Source: Candidatus Electrothrix communis (GTDB taxonomy: Bacteria; Desulfobacterota; Desulfobulbia; Desulfobulbales; Desulfobulbaceae). Taken from it: 64,000 nt of DNA. Positions 35,398 through 42,732 of the stretch are shown here, one piece after another. The DNA is taken from assembly GCA_030644725.1 (NCBI GenBank), contig CP130629.1, positions 4,479,501-4,543,500 of the forward strand, in the 5' to 3' direction. The translations under genes and the position numbers were made by a program. The number at the start of each line of letters is the position of its first letter. Position 1 is the first letter of the stretch. A model generated the notes under the pieces. It saw nothing but the letters and a program-made list of their open reading frames with translations, was not told where the DNA came from and did not search any database.

Positions 35398-35733
35398 ATG
35401 AAAGCATTCTACCTGTCCCTGTTCTTTATTTTTTTCCTGACGACTTCGGCAGCTGCTGTTATCAATATTAATACAGCGAGCTTGGAAGAATTGACCTCTT
35501 TGCCTGGTATAGGGCAGGTCAAAGCGGAGTCTATTATCAAGTATCGGGAGGAAAAAGGTTTGTTCAAGAAGGTTGATGAGCTGAAAAATGTGTATGGAAT
35601 GGGTGTCAAAAGTGTTGCACGGCTCAAAAACGAGATCACCGTGGGAGGGGAATCCCCAGCTCCAGCTCCGGGCGCAGCAACCACCGTGAATAAAGAGAAC
35701 AAAGCAACAACGGCGCTTCCTGCCAAAAAATAA
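35398..35733 (+). CDS. Secreted ComEA-like helix-hairpin-helix DNA-binding protein
   Basis: 111 residues. A signal peptide (MKAFYLSLFFIFFLTTSAAA) is followed by the ComEA HhH domain, ININTASLEELTSLPGIG then KVDELKNVYGMGVKSVARLK. The C-terminus is a Pro/Ala/Thr-rich tail. Such proteins bind incoming DNA in the periplasm during transformation; a periplasmic DNA-binding role is likely, though no other competence gene is nearby. A strong AAGGAAGGAA precedes the ATG. Confidence 0.85.
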   Translation: MKAFYLSLFFIFFLTTSAAAVININTASLEELTSLPGIGQVKAESIIKYREEKGLFKKVDELKNVYGMGVKSVARLKNEITVGGESPAPAPGAATTVNKENKATTALPAKK

Positions 35734-35748
35734 CACGAAACTGAAAAA

Positions 35749-35805
35749 GGTAAGGGGAGCTGGCGCTTAGTCCCTTGATGTGGCAAAAAACAAGCTCCCC
35801 TTACC
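35749..35805. terminator. Long-loop hairpin after the ComEA-like gene
   Basis: GGTAAGGGGAGCT at 35749-35761 pairs exactly with AGCTCCCCTTACC at 35793-35805 across 31 bases. It lies between convergent genes. No long T-run follows, so it may act as a bidirectional barrier or RNA stabiliser. Confidence 0.55.
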
Positions 35806-35853
35806 CGTATATTCAGATGATGAGTAAAAAAAGAAAGGAACTTTAAAATTATA

Positions 35854-36543
35854 TTACGATTTTTCATCCAGCCTTGCCGCTGCCTGGATCAGGGCATCAT
35901 GCAAGGGGACTGGGTCGACAGATAAGGGGATGCTCTGCCCGCCCTTACAGGTTTTAATTGTTGGAGATTCCCAGGAAAGCATTTCTGTGACCGCGTTTAC
36001 TCCTTGTTGGCCAGCTGCTTCGGCTTCCAGCAGGTTCCCTTTGCGGATCCGAATAATTCCTCGCTCTCTTTTTGCATTAATAACAATTACATCTGTTGAG
36101 TGGTTTCCCATGCCTATGAGTTGGAGGAGGTCTGCCAAGGGAATCGTGTCCAAGGTAGTGGTGCTGCCGGACTCTTTGGCAAGAATATTCGCTAGCACCT
36201 TAAGCAGTTCTTCGAACTTGAAGGGATAGGGGATAATGGCGGAGACGCCGCTATGGTAGGCAGATCGTTTGAGTTCTTCTGTTAATTCGTCACTGTACAG
36301 GACAATATGGGTTTCCGCATGCCAACGCCGAACGGAGAGCAGGAGCTCCAAGCCGCTTTCTCCTGAAAGCTGAACATTTGCGATGACCGTGTGGACAGTA
36401 AATTTACGCAGAATTTCTTGAGCTTTGGCAAGGGTGGAGACAAAGGCCAGTTGATAGACGTTGTTAAACGGAATAAAGGCCTCTCGCAATTCCAGCAGAA
36501 AGTCTTTATCTCGGTCAACGATCAGAATGTTTTTGCGGCTCAT
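35854..36543 (-). CDS. Pseudo-receiver plus DUF4388 protein
   Basis: 229 residues. The N-terminal receiver fold (NILIVDRDKDFLLELREAF) has Asn where the phospho-acceptor Asp should be (TVIANVQLSGESG), so it cannot be phosphorylated normally. The C-terminal part (DTIPLADLLQLIGMGNHSTDV, GIIRIRKGNLLEAEAAG) is DUF4388, common in signalling proteins of deltaproteobacteria. It starts nine bases after the ODP-like gene and is surely co-expressed. It probably works as a protein-interaction module. Confidence 0.78.
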   Translation of the reverse strand: MSRKNILIVDRDKDFLLELREAFIPFNNVYQLAFVSTLAKAQEILRKFTVHTVIANVQLSGESGLELLLSVRRWHAETHIVLYSDELTEELKRSAYHSGVSAIIPYPFKFEELLKVLANILAKESGSTTTLDTIPLADLLQLIGMGNHSTDVIVINAKRERGIIRIRKGNLLEAEAAGQQGVNAVTEMLSWESPTIKTCKGGQSIPLSVDPVPLHDALIQAAARLDEKS

Positions 36544-36552
36544 GAGTCCCTG

Positions 36553-37635
36553 TTATTCGAAATAATCCGGCAAATCTTGGTCTCCGGCGGCCTGCGGCAG
36601 GATGTCGCCGATCGGTATATTGCGTCCGATTAGGGTCTTCAGGGCTACAAGGTTTACGAGGCTCTCCAGCTCTGCTCCTCCGTCTTCACGAAGATGCGCT
36701 AAGAGCGTTTTGAGCGCGATAGGCGGGTCGACCTTAAATGAGGTGACCCTGTTTTTTTCCACTGTCAGTATATTGGTGAAGGATTGATCCTTGTTCAGCG
36801 TGGCGAGACCTCGGGCAATGGATTCGGAGGAGTCCTCTTTTTCTAATTCTATCAGGATTTCATTAACCGCACCAAGATAATTTTCCTCTTTTTCACCCGC
36901 CATGAGGAGGTCTAGGCCAACATCCAGATTGTACATCCGATCCGTAAAGTCGCGAATAAGATCTCCCTGAATAAGAGAACCGTGCTGAGGTGCTATCATT
37001 TCTGGAGGAGGGTCAAGGTTCCGTATCCTGGAAACTGCGAGTTTTAAGGCGTCGCGGGAGGGCATGTAGAGTTGATGAAAGGTTTTGATGCCCTCCCATG
37101 ATTTTTCGTCGGCATACAGGTCATGGGTATAAGACAGTCCACCGAACAGGTCACCGGAAAAGAGTATCCTGCTTCTAACATCATAATACATCATAGCGCC
37201 TCGAAAATGGCAGAACGGTGAGGGAACAAAGACAAGCCTGTTTCCACCCGGCATCATGGCTCTATTGTTTTTGTATGTTTCCACTGCCTTGAAGCGTGAG
37301 GCCTTGAGGCCAAGGAAATGGATAAGACGCCAGGTATCCTCCGAGGCGACGACCATGCATTTTGGGTTCAGTTTTTGGAGAAAAGCAGCGTTCGGTGCGA
37401 CATCCGGGTCCTGATGATTAATGAGGACACCGTGAACATTTTCCAGACCTCCTATAATTGGGCGCACGGCCTTTTGTAATACGGTGAGTAATTCACCTGG
37501 ACCGGGATCAATGATGATGTTTGCCTGTCCCTTTGCATGGGGATAGCAAAGCAGGTAGATATTTACCTCCAGGAGGGAATCCGAACGGTTGGCTATCCAC
37601 CATACATTCTTTCTTAACTCAACAGGTTCCATCAT
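36553..37635 (-). CDS. ODP-like metallo-beta-lactamase fold protein (oxygen-sensing or diiron type)
   Basis: 360 residues. The N-terminal 250 form a metallo-beta-lactamase domain like that of flavodiiron proteins without the flavodoxin part: NIIIDPGP, the metal motif LINHQDPDVAPN, SPFCHFRGAMMYYD, ILFSGDLFGG and APQHGSLI. ODP-type proteins of this layout bind O2 at a diiron site and serve as oxygen sensors. The C-terminal 100 residues are unfamiliar. It sits between a tandem universal stress protein and a pseudo-receiver protein on the same strand, a likely stress-sensing operon. AGAGGA precedes the ATG. Confidence 0.75.
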   Translation of the reverse strand: MMEPVELRKNVWWIANRSDSLLEVNIYLLCYPHAKGQANIIIDPGPGELLTVLQKAVRPIIGGLENVHGVLINHQDPDVAPNAAFLQKLNPKCMVVASEDTWRLIHFLGLKASRFKAVETYKNNRAMMPGGNRLVFVPSPFCHFRGAMMYYDVRSRILFSGDLFGGLSYTHDLYADEKSWEGIKTFHQLYMPSRDALKLAVSRIRNLDPPPEMIAPQHGSLIQGDLIRDFTDRMYNLDVGLDLLMAGEKEENYLGAVNEILIELEKEDSSESIARGLATLNKDQSFTNILTVEKNRVTSFKVDPPIALKTLLAHLREDGGAELESLVNLVALKTLIGRNIPIGDILPQAAGDQDLPDYFE

Positions 37636-37686
37636 ATCCTCTTTCTTGTTGTCGTGGGCGCTCTCCTACGATGCTCCCCTTGCCCG

Positions 37687-38610
37687 CTAACCGACCAGCC
37701 AGACAGACATATTCTGAGCATTTTGGGTTGTTCTGTCGGAAACCCCGCCGAAAAAACCCTTATCCACTCGGTCCCTGCGTCCGATCACAAGCGTTCCGCA
37801 TTGATGTCTCTTTGCCTGGCGGAGCAGGTCATGGCTGGGATGGATACCCCGGCGTGGCGGAAGCTGCTTGATCCGTTCTTCGGGGATGCCGTTTTCGATC
37901 AGTATCTGGCTATGAGCCTTATACAGGCATGTTTCCACATCAAGGTTTTTTTCGCACCATCTCGATCCCCAGCGACTGTGAAACTCTTCTGTCTCAGTAG
38001 GCGGTGTTGAACCGAACGCGGCAAGGGAATGGTAGATATAGATCTCGGCCTTCGGGTTGTCTTGCAGAATAAAGGCCAAGTGGTCCGCCGCCATAAGCGA
38101 TTGAGTAGACGTATGAACAGCGAGAAGAAAGCGGGTGGAGGTGACATTGCCGTCAATAATCCAAAGGGGGATTTCATGACATTTTCTCACCAGATCAGCG
38201 GAGACGCTGCCCAACAGCATTTCGCCGACTCTTCCCACGCCTCTTCTGCCGACCAGTAGGCCGTCATACATGTTTTCTTTGGCAAAATGATAAATGGAAT
38301 TGGTAAGACCTTCATCTGATCCGTGGATAAAGGTTGTTATCTTTTCCTTGGGAAAGCCGTTGCGCACAAGGCGGGCTTTGGCATCTTTAAGATATCTTGT
38401 TGCCTTGGCCTTGCGTTGGAGCACAACAGTGCTTTCCGTCCGTTGGGTATCAATATCCGACATCCAGCTTTGATCGCCGCAGCAGGTTGAAACCGCAGCA
38501 AGCAGATCAATGCTGAAGTTTTGATCTTGTCGAAACAGGCGTATCAGGTAATCTAAACTGTTTGAGCTATATACTGACCCGTCTACCGCCACCAGAATTT
38601 TTTTTTTCAT
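37687..38610 (-). CDS. Tandem universal stress protein (two UspA domains)
   Basis: 307 residues. The first UspA domain (KKILVAVDGSVYSSNSLDYL) ends with a nucleotide-binding loop GRRGVGRVGEMLLGSVS. The second, diverged, domain ends with VIGRRDRVDKGFFGG. The G-2x-G-9x-G-S signature for ATP binding is best kept in the first half. It is the first gene of the three-gene minus-strand set with the ODP-like and pseudo-receiver genes. UspA proteins act in the cytoplasm under stress; the exact role is unknown. Confidence 0.88.
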   Translation of the reverse strand: MKKKILVAVDGSVYSSNSLDYLIRLFRQDQNFSIDLLAAVSTCCGDQSWMSDIDTQRTESTVVLQRKAKATRYLKDAKARLVRNGFPKEKITTFIHGSDEGLTNSIYHFAKENMYDGLLVGRRGVGRVGEMLLGSVSADLVRKCHEIPLWIIDGNVTSTRFLLAVHTSTQSLMAADHLAFILQDNPKAEIYIYHSLAAFGSTPPTETEEFHSRWGSRWCEKNLDVETCLYKAHSQILIENGIPEERIKQLPPRRGIHPSHDLLRQAKRHQCGTLVIGRRDRVDKGFFGGVSDRTTQNAQNMSVWLVG

Positions 38611-38809
38611 CCAGAAATCCTCACTAATAACTAAAATAATCTAAGCTTGTTATCATATTACGGCATGAGAGGAAAAAGGAGAAGAGAAAATAACAGGAAA
38701 ATCTTTATCAAAGTGCCTTTTTTAGGGAAAATCAAGGAGTTGTTTTTTATAATCCGTAAGATTATGTGGGTTAGTATTTTATGAAAAGTTGTTTGGTGTA
38801 ATTTTTTTA

Positions 38810-38840
38810 TTGACACGGCCGGTTGTTCTGTGGTAAATAT
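38810..38840 (+). promoter_or_regulatory. Sigma-70-type promoter of tRNA-Gly
   Basis: A perfect -35 TTGACA at 38810-38815 and a weaker -10 (TAAATA near 38834) stand 25 bases ahead of the tRNA gene. The spacing of 17-18 fits. Confidence 0.6.
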
Positions 38841-38864
38841 CTCCTCGTTTCAATTGCTCAATGA

Positions 38865-38939
<75 letters not shown>

Positions 38940-38951
38940 TTTAAACAACTC

Positions 38952-38982
38952 AAGGTTCGAACATCGTTCGAACCTTTTTTTT
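38952..38982 (+). terminator. Intrinsic terminator between tRNA-Gly and rplM
   Basis: AAGGTTCGAAC at 38952-38962 and GTTCGAACCTT at 38966-38976 form an 11-bp perfect stem with a three-base loop, followed by eight T. It ends only 22 bases before the rplM start, leaving no room for an rplM promoter after it. Confidence 0.85.
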
Positions 38983-39003
38983 ATTACTCATTGGGGCGCA
39001 TGC

Positions 39004-39432
39004 ATGAAAACGTATTATACGCCGGTTGATGAAATTGATCGCAAGTGGAGTGTCGTTGATGCCGACGGTAAGGTCCTTGGCCGTATCGCGACAGAGATTG
39101 CCCGTCGTTTGCGCGGCAAACATAAACCGACCTTTTGTAACTTTCAGGATAACGGTGATTTTGTCGTTGTTGTCAATGCAGACCGTGTTCATCTGACTGG
39201 GACCAAGTGGGATGATAAGATTTATTATCGCCACACCGGTTTTATGGGCGGGATTAAAGATCGGACCGCAAAAGAGGTTCGTGAGAAATCTCCGGAAGAT
39301 CTGATCGTTATGGCGGTTAAAGGTATGCTGCCCAAGAATAAACTCGGTCGGGCCCAGCTGAAAAAATTAAAAGTGTATGCAGGTGCCGAACATCCTCATG
39401 CGGCCCAGCAGCCTGAACTTCTCGATATCTAA
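39004..39432 (+). CDS. rplM: 50S ribosomal protein L13
   Basis: 142 residues, the standard size. [30 protein letters not shown] and [10 protein letters not shown] and [14 protein letters not shown] are diagnostic. It forms the usual operon with rpsI, 11 bases apart. Its transcription must pass the hairpin at 38952-38982, either by readthrough from the tRNA promoter or from a start within it. Confidence 0.98.
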   Translation: MKTYYTPVDEIDRKWSVVDADGKVLGRIATEIARRLRGKHKPTFCNFQDNGDFVVVVNADRVHLTGTKWDDKIYYRHTGFMGGIKDRTAKEVREKSPEDLIVMAVKGMLPKNKLGRAQLKKLKVYAGAEHPHAAQQPELLDI

Positions 39433-39443
39433 CGGAGCTTAAC

Positions 39444-39836
39444 ATGGCGCAGGAACAGACATACGCAACCGGAAAACGAAAGAGTGCTATAGCTCGGGTC
39501 TGGATTACTCCCGGCAGCGGCAATATCATTGTCAATCAGCTGACAACAGATAACTATTTCGGTAATATCTTCTTTGAGCAGAAAGTTGATAAACCGTTTG
39601 CGGTTACGGAAACTGCTGAAGCATTTGATGTACGAGCTACTGTGAAAGGCGGTGGTAAGTCTGCCCAGGTTGATGCCTTAGTTCATGGCATTTCTAAGGC
39701 TCTTCAAGAAGTGAATCCAGAATTTCGCGATTCTCTGAAAAAAGCAGGTCTGCTGACCCGTGATTCCCGCATCAAAGAGCGGAAAAAATACGGTCAGCGC
39801 GGTGCCCGTGCCCGCTTCCAGTTCTCCAAGCGTTAA
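39444..39836 (+). CDS. rpsI: 30S ribosomal protein S9
   Basis: 130 residues. YATGKRKSAIARVWI at the N-terminus and the invariant C-terminal RARFQFSKR, whose end reaches the decoding P site tRNA. GGAG precedes the ATG. It is followed by an intrinsic terminator. Confidence 0.98.
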   Translation: MAQEQTYATGKRKSAIARVWITPGSGNIIVNQLTTDNYFGNIFFEQKVDKPFAVTETAEAFDVRATVKGGGKSAQVDALVHGISKALQEVNPEFRDSLKKAGLLTRDSRIKERKKYGQRGARARFQFSKR

Positions 39837-39881
39837 GGAGAGGGAACAGGCTGTTTTTCAGCGCAGTTCATATTGTTTTTT

Positions 39882-39921
39882 AAAGGGAATGACGAAGCGA
39901 TTCGTTATTCCCTTTTTTTAT
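39882..39921 (+). terminator. Intrinsic terminator of rplM-rpsI
   Basis: AAAGGGAATGACGAA at 39882-39896 pairs with TTCGTTATTCCCTTT at 39901-39915 (one G-U pair), with loop GCGA and a following T-run. It ends the ribosomal operon 27 bases before argC. Confidence 0.9.
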
Positions 39922-39947
39922 GTCAAGCTACTTATCAAGGATACGTT

Positions 39948-40988
39948 ATGCTGAAAGTAGGAATCATAGGGGCCTCCGGCTATACCGGTGTTGAATTGGC
40001 CCGCATCCTTTCCACCCATCCAGAGGTCGAGCTGACCGTCGCCACTTCCCGCCAATATGCAGGTAAACCGCTCTCGGAAGTCTTCCCCAATCTGCGTAAA
40101 CGGGTGGATTTGGTCTGTGAGAACCTTGGACCAGAAGAACTGGTCGAGCGGGCTGACTTCTTCTTTGCCGCAGTACCCCATAAGACGGCAATGGATCTGG
40201 TGCCTGTCCTGCTTAAAGCGGGCAAAAAGGTGGTGGATCTCAGTGCTGACTTTCGTATTCGGGATGCTGCGGTCTACGAAGAGTGGTACCAGCCCCATTC
40301 CAGTGCGGAGTTCATCCAAGAGGCGGTTTACGGGTTGCCAGAGCTGTACCGGGATCAGGTCAAGGAGGCCCGGCTGACTGCCAATCCGGGTTGCTACCCC
40401 ACCTCCATCATCCTTGGTTTGGCACCTTTGTTGCGGGAGGGGTTGATCGACCCGACCGGGCTGATCGTTGATTCCAAATCAGGCACCTCCGGGGCGGGCC
40501 GATCCGCTGCTGTGGGCACCCTGTTCTGCGAGGTCACGGACGGCTTCCGGGCCTATAAGGTCGGGGGAGAGCACCGTCATATCCCGGAGATTGAGCAGGA
40601 GCTGAGCGTGCTGGCTGGCAAGCCGGTGACTATATCCTTTACCCCGCATCTGCTGCCCATCTCGCGCGGCATCCTCAGCACCATGTATGCACCACTCAGC
40701 AGTGCGATGTCTGAGCAGGAGATTCAAGAGCTGTACGAGAGTACCTATGCGGACGAGCCCTTTGTCCGGGTCTGTCCGGCAGGCTCCTTTCCTGCCACCC
40801 AGTATGTGCGGGGCAGTAATTGCTGCGATATCGGTATCAAGATTGATCCGCGTACCAACCGAATTATTGTGGTCTCAGCCATTGATAATGTCGCCAAAGG
40901 GGCCTCGGGTCAGGCTGTGCAGAATATGAACTTGATGAACGGCTTTGATGAGACCTGCGCCTTGATGGGTGCCCCCTTCTTTCCCTGA
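39948..40988 (+). CDS. argC: N-acetyl-gamma-glutamyl-phosphate reductase
   Basis: 346 residues from [14 protein letters not shown], the NADP-binding start of ArgC; the frame open upstream covers the terminator and is not protein. The catalytic Cys lies in NPGCYPTS and the second motif is [11 protein letters not shown]. It makes N-acetylglutamate semialdehyde in arginine synthesis. AAGGA precedes the ATG. The next gene, truA, follows after 14 bases. Confidence 0.97.
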   Translation: MLKVGIIGASGYTGVELARILSTHPEVELTVATSRQYAGKPLSEVFPNLRKRVDLVCENLGPEELVERADFFFAAVPHKTAMDLVPVLLKAGKKVVDLSADFRIRDAAVYEEWYQPHSSAEFIQEAVYGLPELYRDQVKEARLTANPGCYPTSIILGLAPLLREGLIDPTGLIVDSKSGTSGAGRSAAVGTLFCEVTDGFRAYKVGGEHRHIPEIEQELSVLAGKPVTISFTPHLLPISRGILSTMYAPLSSAMSEQEIQELYESTYADEPFVRVCPAGSFPATQYVRGSNCCDIGIKIDPRTNRIIVVSAIDNVAKGASGQAVQNMNLMNGFDETCALMGAPFFP

Positions 40989-41002
40989 AGTTTTCCTGAA
41001 GC

Positions 41003-41800
41003 ATGAAGCAGCGCAACATCCGCCTCCTTATTACCTATGACGGTACCAACTTCTGCGGGTGGCAACGGCAGCGTAACGGCCTGAGTATTCAGGAGGCACT
41101 GGAGCAACGACTAGCCCGGATCACCAGGACAGCCGTGCAGGTGAACGGGGCAGGGCGGACTGATGCCGGTGTCCACGCCCAAGGCATGGTGGCGAATTTT
41201 ACCACTGGAGTGACCATGCCTGCCCCTGCCTTTGTCAAGGCCCTCAACTCCATGCTGCCCAAGGACATCCGTATCCTGGGGGCCGAGGAGGCTGCCCCGG
41301 ATTTCCATGCCCGCTTCTCTGCCAAGGGCAAGACCTACCGCTACGATTTCTTCACCGGGGCTATGCAGTCCCCGCTTGAACGCCTCTATCGCACCCATTT
41401 CCCCTGTTCCTTTATGCCGGATAACGTCCAAGCCAGTCTGGACTTCCTGGTCGCTACCCATGACTTTGCCAGCTTCGAGGCTGTAGGCAGCCGAGACCGT
41501 ACCCGGACCACGGGTCGAGGGGCAGTCCGCACCTTGTTCCAGGCTCAATGTCTTGTTGATCCGGCGCGACCGGAACATTTTTCCCTCCGCTTTAGTGGGG
41601 ACGGTTTTCTGCGCCATATGGTGCGGAATCTGGCCGGAACCCTGATTCGGGTGGGGACTGGCCGCCTCACCCCCGAGCAGTTTGTTGCCATCCTTGAAGC
41701 CCAGGATCGGAAAGAGGCCAGCCCGACTGCTCCGGCCTGCGGGCTTTTTCTGGAGAAGGTGCATTATGAGGAGATGGCGGGAAATAACGGGGTCTTGTAG
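41003..41800 (+). CDS. truA: tRNA pseudouridine(38-40) synthase
   Basis: 265 residues. The catalytic Asp is in GAGRTDAGVHA; YDGTNFCGWQRQ, KTYRYDFF and FLRHMVRNLAGTLI are family motifs. It modifies uridines 38-40 in the anticodon arm of tRNAs. It follows argC closely and may share its transcript. Confidence 0.97.
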   Translation: MKQRNIRLLITYDGTNFCGWQRQRNGLSIQEALEQRLARITRTAVQVNGAGRTDAGVHAQGMVANFTTGVTMPAPAFVKALNSMLPKDIRILGAEEAAPDFHARFSAKGKTYRYDFFTGAMQSPLERLYRTHFPCSFMPDNVQASLDFLVATHDFASFEAVGSRDRTRTTGRGAVRTLFQAQCLVDPARPEHFSLRFSGDGFLRHMVRNLAGTLIRVGTGRLTPEQFVAILEAQDRKEASPTAPACGLFLEKVHYEEMAGNNGVL

Positions 41801-41940
41801 GAGCAGACCTGTGTGTCTGCCCGGAATAACACCATAAGGGCGGACACATAGGTCCGCACCCTACGGGGCGTGGTTTTGATGAGGTGCGGTACGGGCACGA
41901 CGCGTCGTGCCCCTTCGCGTAAACAGGCGCATTGCCTTTT
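41801..41940. repeat. Cluster of dispersed palindromic repeats after truA
   Basis: Three stems lie in a row: GCAGACCTGTGTGTCTGC (41806-41823), GGGCGGACACATAGGTCCGC (about 41838) and the perfect 20-bp palindrome GGGCACGACGCGTCGTGCCC at 41893-41912. The same families occur between the protease gene and hypA, inside hypF and after the polyprenyl synthase gene. Confidence 0.75.
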
Positions 41941-42013
41941 GCCGCGCCTTGGCCTATAAAGACCAGTCAACCAGCAATCAGCCCTTTTTCCTAAAAAACC
42001 CCGGAGGTTTCCT

Positions 42014-42616
42014 ATGTTCACCACCTGCAAACCCCTGATCCTTGCCTCGGCCTCACCCCGGCGGCAACAGTTCCTTACCGATTTCGGCCTGCAATTTACC
42101 GCCCTGGCAGCAGATATTGATGAAACGCCTCTGGACGGCGAAAAACCTGATGCCTTTGCCCGGCGTATGGCCGAAGAAAAGGCCGAGGTCATTGCTCGGC
42201 AGCATCCTGAAAGTTGGGTTATCGGCGCGGATACAGTGGTCACCCTTGAGGGCCGCATCCTCGGAAAACCGGACGATGCAACCCATGCCCTGGAGATCCT
42301 GCGCAGTTTGCAAGGCAAAAAACACCAGGTCATCACCGGGGTTGCCCTGCGTTGTGCCCAGGAAAACTGTATTGAGAGTCTGAGTAAGACAACTGAGGTG
42401 AAGTTTGCCGATTTCAGCGATGCAATCCTCTCCGCTTACGTGCAAACCGGCGAACCTATGGATAAAGCAGGGGCCTATGGTATCCAGGGAAGGGGGGGCT
42501 TTTTGGTCCGAGCAATTATCGGTTCCTGTTCTAATGTAATCGGCCTGCCTGTCAATACCTGCATCAGTTTACTCCTGCGCCATAATGTTATTGCGCCTTT
42601 ACAGGAAAGAAAATAA
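42014..42616 (+). CDS. maf: Maf-type nucleoside triphosphate pyrophosphatase
   Basis: 200 residues. LILASASPRRQQFL is the Maf signature and GADTVVTLEGRILGKP holds the catalytic Asp; GSCSNVIGLPV is near the end. These enzymes hydrolyse dTTP, UTP or modified nucleotides to the monophosphate. GGAGG ahead of the ATG supports the start. Confidence 0.94.
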   Translation: MFTTCKPLILASASPRRQQFLTDFGLQFTALAADIDETPLDGEKPDAFARRMAEEKAEVIARQHPESWVIGADTVVTLEGRILGKPDDATHALEILRSLQGKKHQVITGVALRCAQENCIESLSKTTEVKFADFSDAILSAYVQTGEPMDKAGAYGIQGRGGFLVRAIIGSCSNVIGLPVNTCISLLLRHNVIAPLQERK

Positions 42617-42732
42617 TGGTATATTTGTAAAGTGAGTCCTATGTTTTTTACTATATAGAGCCTACCATCCGATAATCGGACCAAAAGAGAGCGCTGTTTT
42701 TGCTGTTGCGTGGTTTTTAACTATGCTCTGGT

